A stretch of 64,000 nucleotides of DNA, taken from the NCBI GenBank assembly GCA_965198285.1, contig OZ240251.1:2108001-2172000 (forward strand). Direction: 5' to 3'. Source of the stretch: UBA11872 sp965198285 (GTDB taxonomy: Bacteria; Chloroflexota; UBA11872). The position numbers and the translations under genes were made by a program. The notes beneath the pieces are model-generated. The model had not been told where the DNA came from and searched no databases. It saw only the letters and a program-made list of their open reading frames with translations. Within the stretch, counting starts at the first letter, position 1. Every line of letters starts with the position of its first letter. Positions 63,840-64,000 of the stretch are shown one piece after another.

Positions 63840-64000
63840 TCAGCCGAGGTCAGTGCGGATTTCTTCGATGGTGACGGGGGCGCCGGTGGTCAGGCTGCGG
63901 GCGATGGCTTCCAGGGCCAGTAGATTCTCGTAGCCGTCCCGCAGCGTGGGCTTTCCGGGATCGGCGCCCCGAATGGCGGCGGCAAAGGCCGCCAGTTGAT
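63840..64000 (-). CDS. C-terminal end of a Gfo/Idh/MocA oxidoreductase (partial)
   Basis: The last 53 residues of a gene running off the window on the minus strand. FAAAIRGADPGKPTLRDGYENLLALEAIARSL is the typical closing helix of Gfo/Idh/MocA enzymes, followed by a short TGAPVTIEEI tail. This would be the sixth member of the family in the window. The stop is TGA at 63842-63840. Confidence 0.72.
   Translation of the reverse strand, partial: QLAAFAAAIRGADPGKPTLRDGYENLLALEAIARSLTTGAPVTIEEIRTDLG

Overview
The window is a dense, high-GC bacterial chromosome segment. Genes are packed into operons with many 4-bp stop/start overlaps (ATGA, GTGA, TTGA, apparently CTGA) and many GTG and TTG starts. 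The gene mix suggests a Chloroflexota genome, possibly an environmental or sponge-associated lineage such as SAR202 or Caldilineae-like bacteria: GatCAB, OpcA-dependent G6PD, six Gfo/Idh/MocA oxidoreductases, SDRs, a sialidase-fold protein, a LarA-like racemase and GT87-type mannosyltransferases. That taxonomic call is inference from gene content. No rRNA, tRNA, CRISPR, phage or transposase gene was seen.

Layout. 1-6.3 kb: end of a MobA-like gene, an RmlC-like epimerase, glutamate dehydrogenase, the gatCAB operon and a DUF899 thioredoxin-like gene. 6.5-10.1 kb: Asp-box sialidase-like protein, two SDRs and a ribokinase. 10-14.4 kb (minus): WecG-type and GT9 glycosyltransferases, DUF1992, folC, folK. 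14.6-21.5 kb (plus): a glycan assembly operon with O-antigen ligase, flippase-like protein, a divergent PlsY and three GT4 enzymes. 21.5-29.6 kb (minus): one compact operon with a metallophosphoesterase, two GT87-like membrane mannosyltransferases, an anchored unknown protein, an ABC exporter pair and a Gfo/Idh/MocA protein fused to a NIL domain. 29.8-31.3 kb: two small membrane proteins of unknown function beside a frameshifted ghost copy of the metallophosphoesterase 5' end. 31.3-35.9 kb: LarA-like racemase, two MFS transporters and a ROK kinase. 36-42.8 kb: secreted PD40-repeat protein, rhodanese, and a dcd-nudix-SBP-SBP operon. 42.8-47.2 kb: glycerol kinase, sugar isomerase, Gfo/Idh/MocA, a heptad-repeat protein and a decayed flavoprotein gene. 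47.3-55.3 kb: a sugar-phosphate operon (FGGY/gluconokinase, rpiB, tal, pgi, zwf, opcA). 55.3-64 kb: more Gfo/Idh/MocA genes including a tandem duplicate, a GNAT, a radical SAM protein, and a low-GC defence-like patch (DUF4238, C-terminal relic of a Type IIG/IIL methyltransferase, PIN/Phd toxin-antitoxin).

The genes suggest a heterotroph that takes up and oxidises varied sugars and polyols (Gfo/Idh/MocA, SDR, kinases, isomerases). Carbon would pass through the oxidative and non-oxidative pentose phosphate routes, and the cell would also build a complex surface glycan or glycolipid.

Less ordinary features are: a repeat family built on about 52-55-bp perfect palindromes whose arms covary between two copies; dispersed repeats that entered gatB in frame and supplied the last residues of other proteins; a Gfo/Idh/MocA-NIL fusion; several genes whose full N-termini are reachable only through CTG starts; and a LarA-MFS-MFS-ROK cassette. 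No single element is a proven new system. The best candidates are the palindromic repeat, the 21.5-29.6 kb envelope operon and the LarA cassette.
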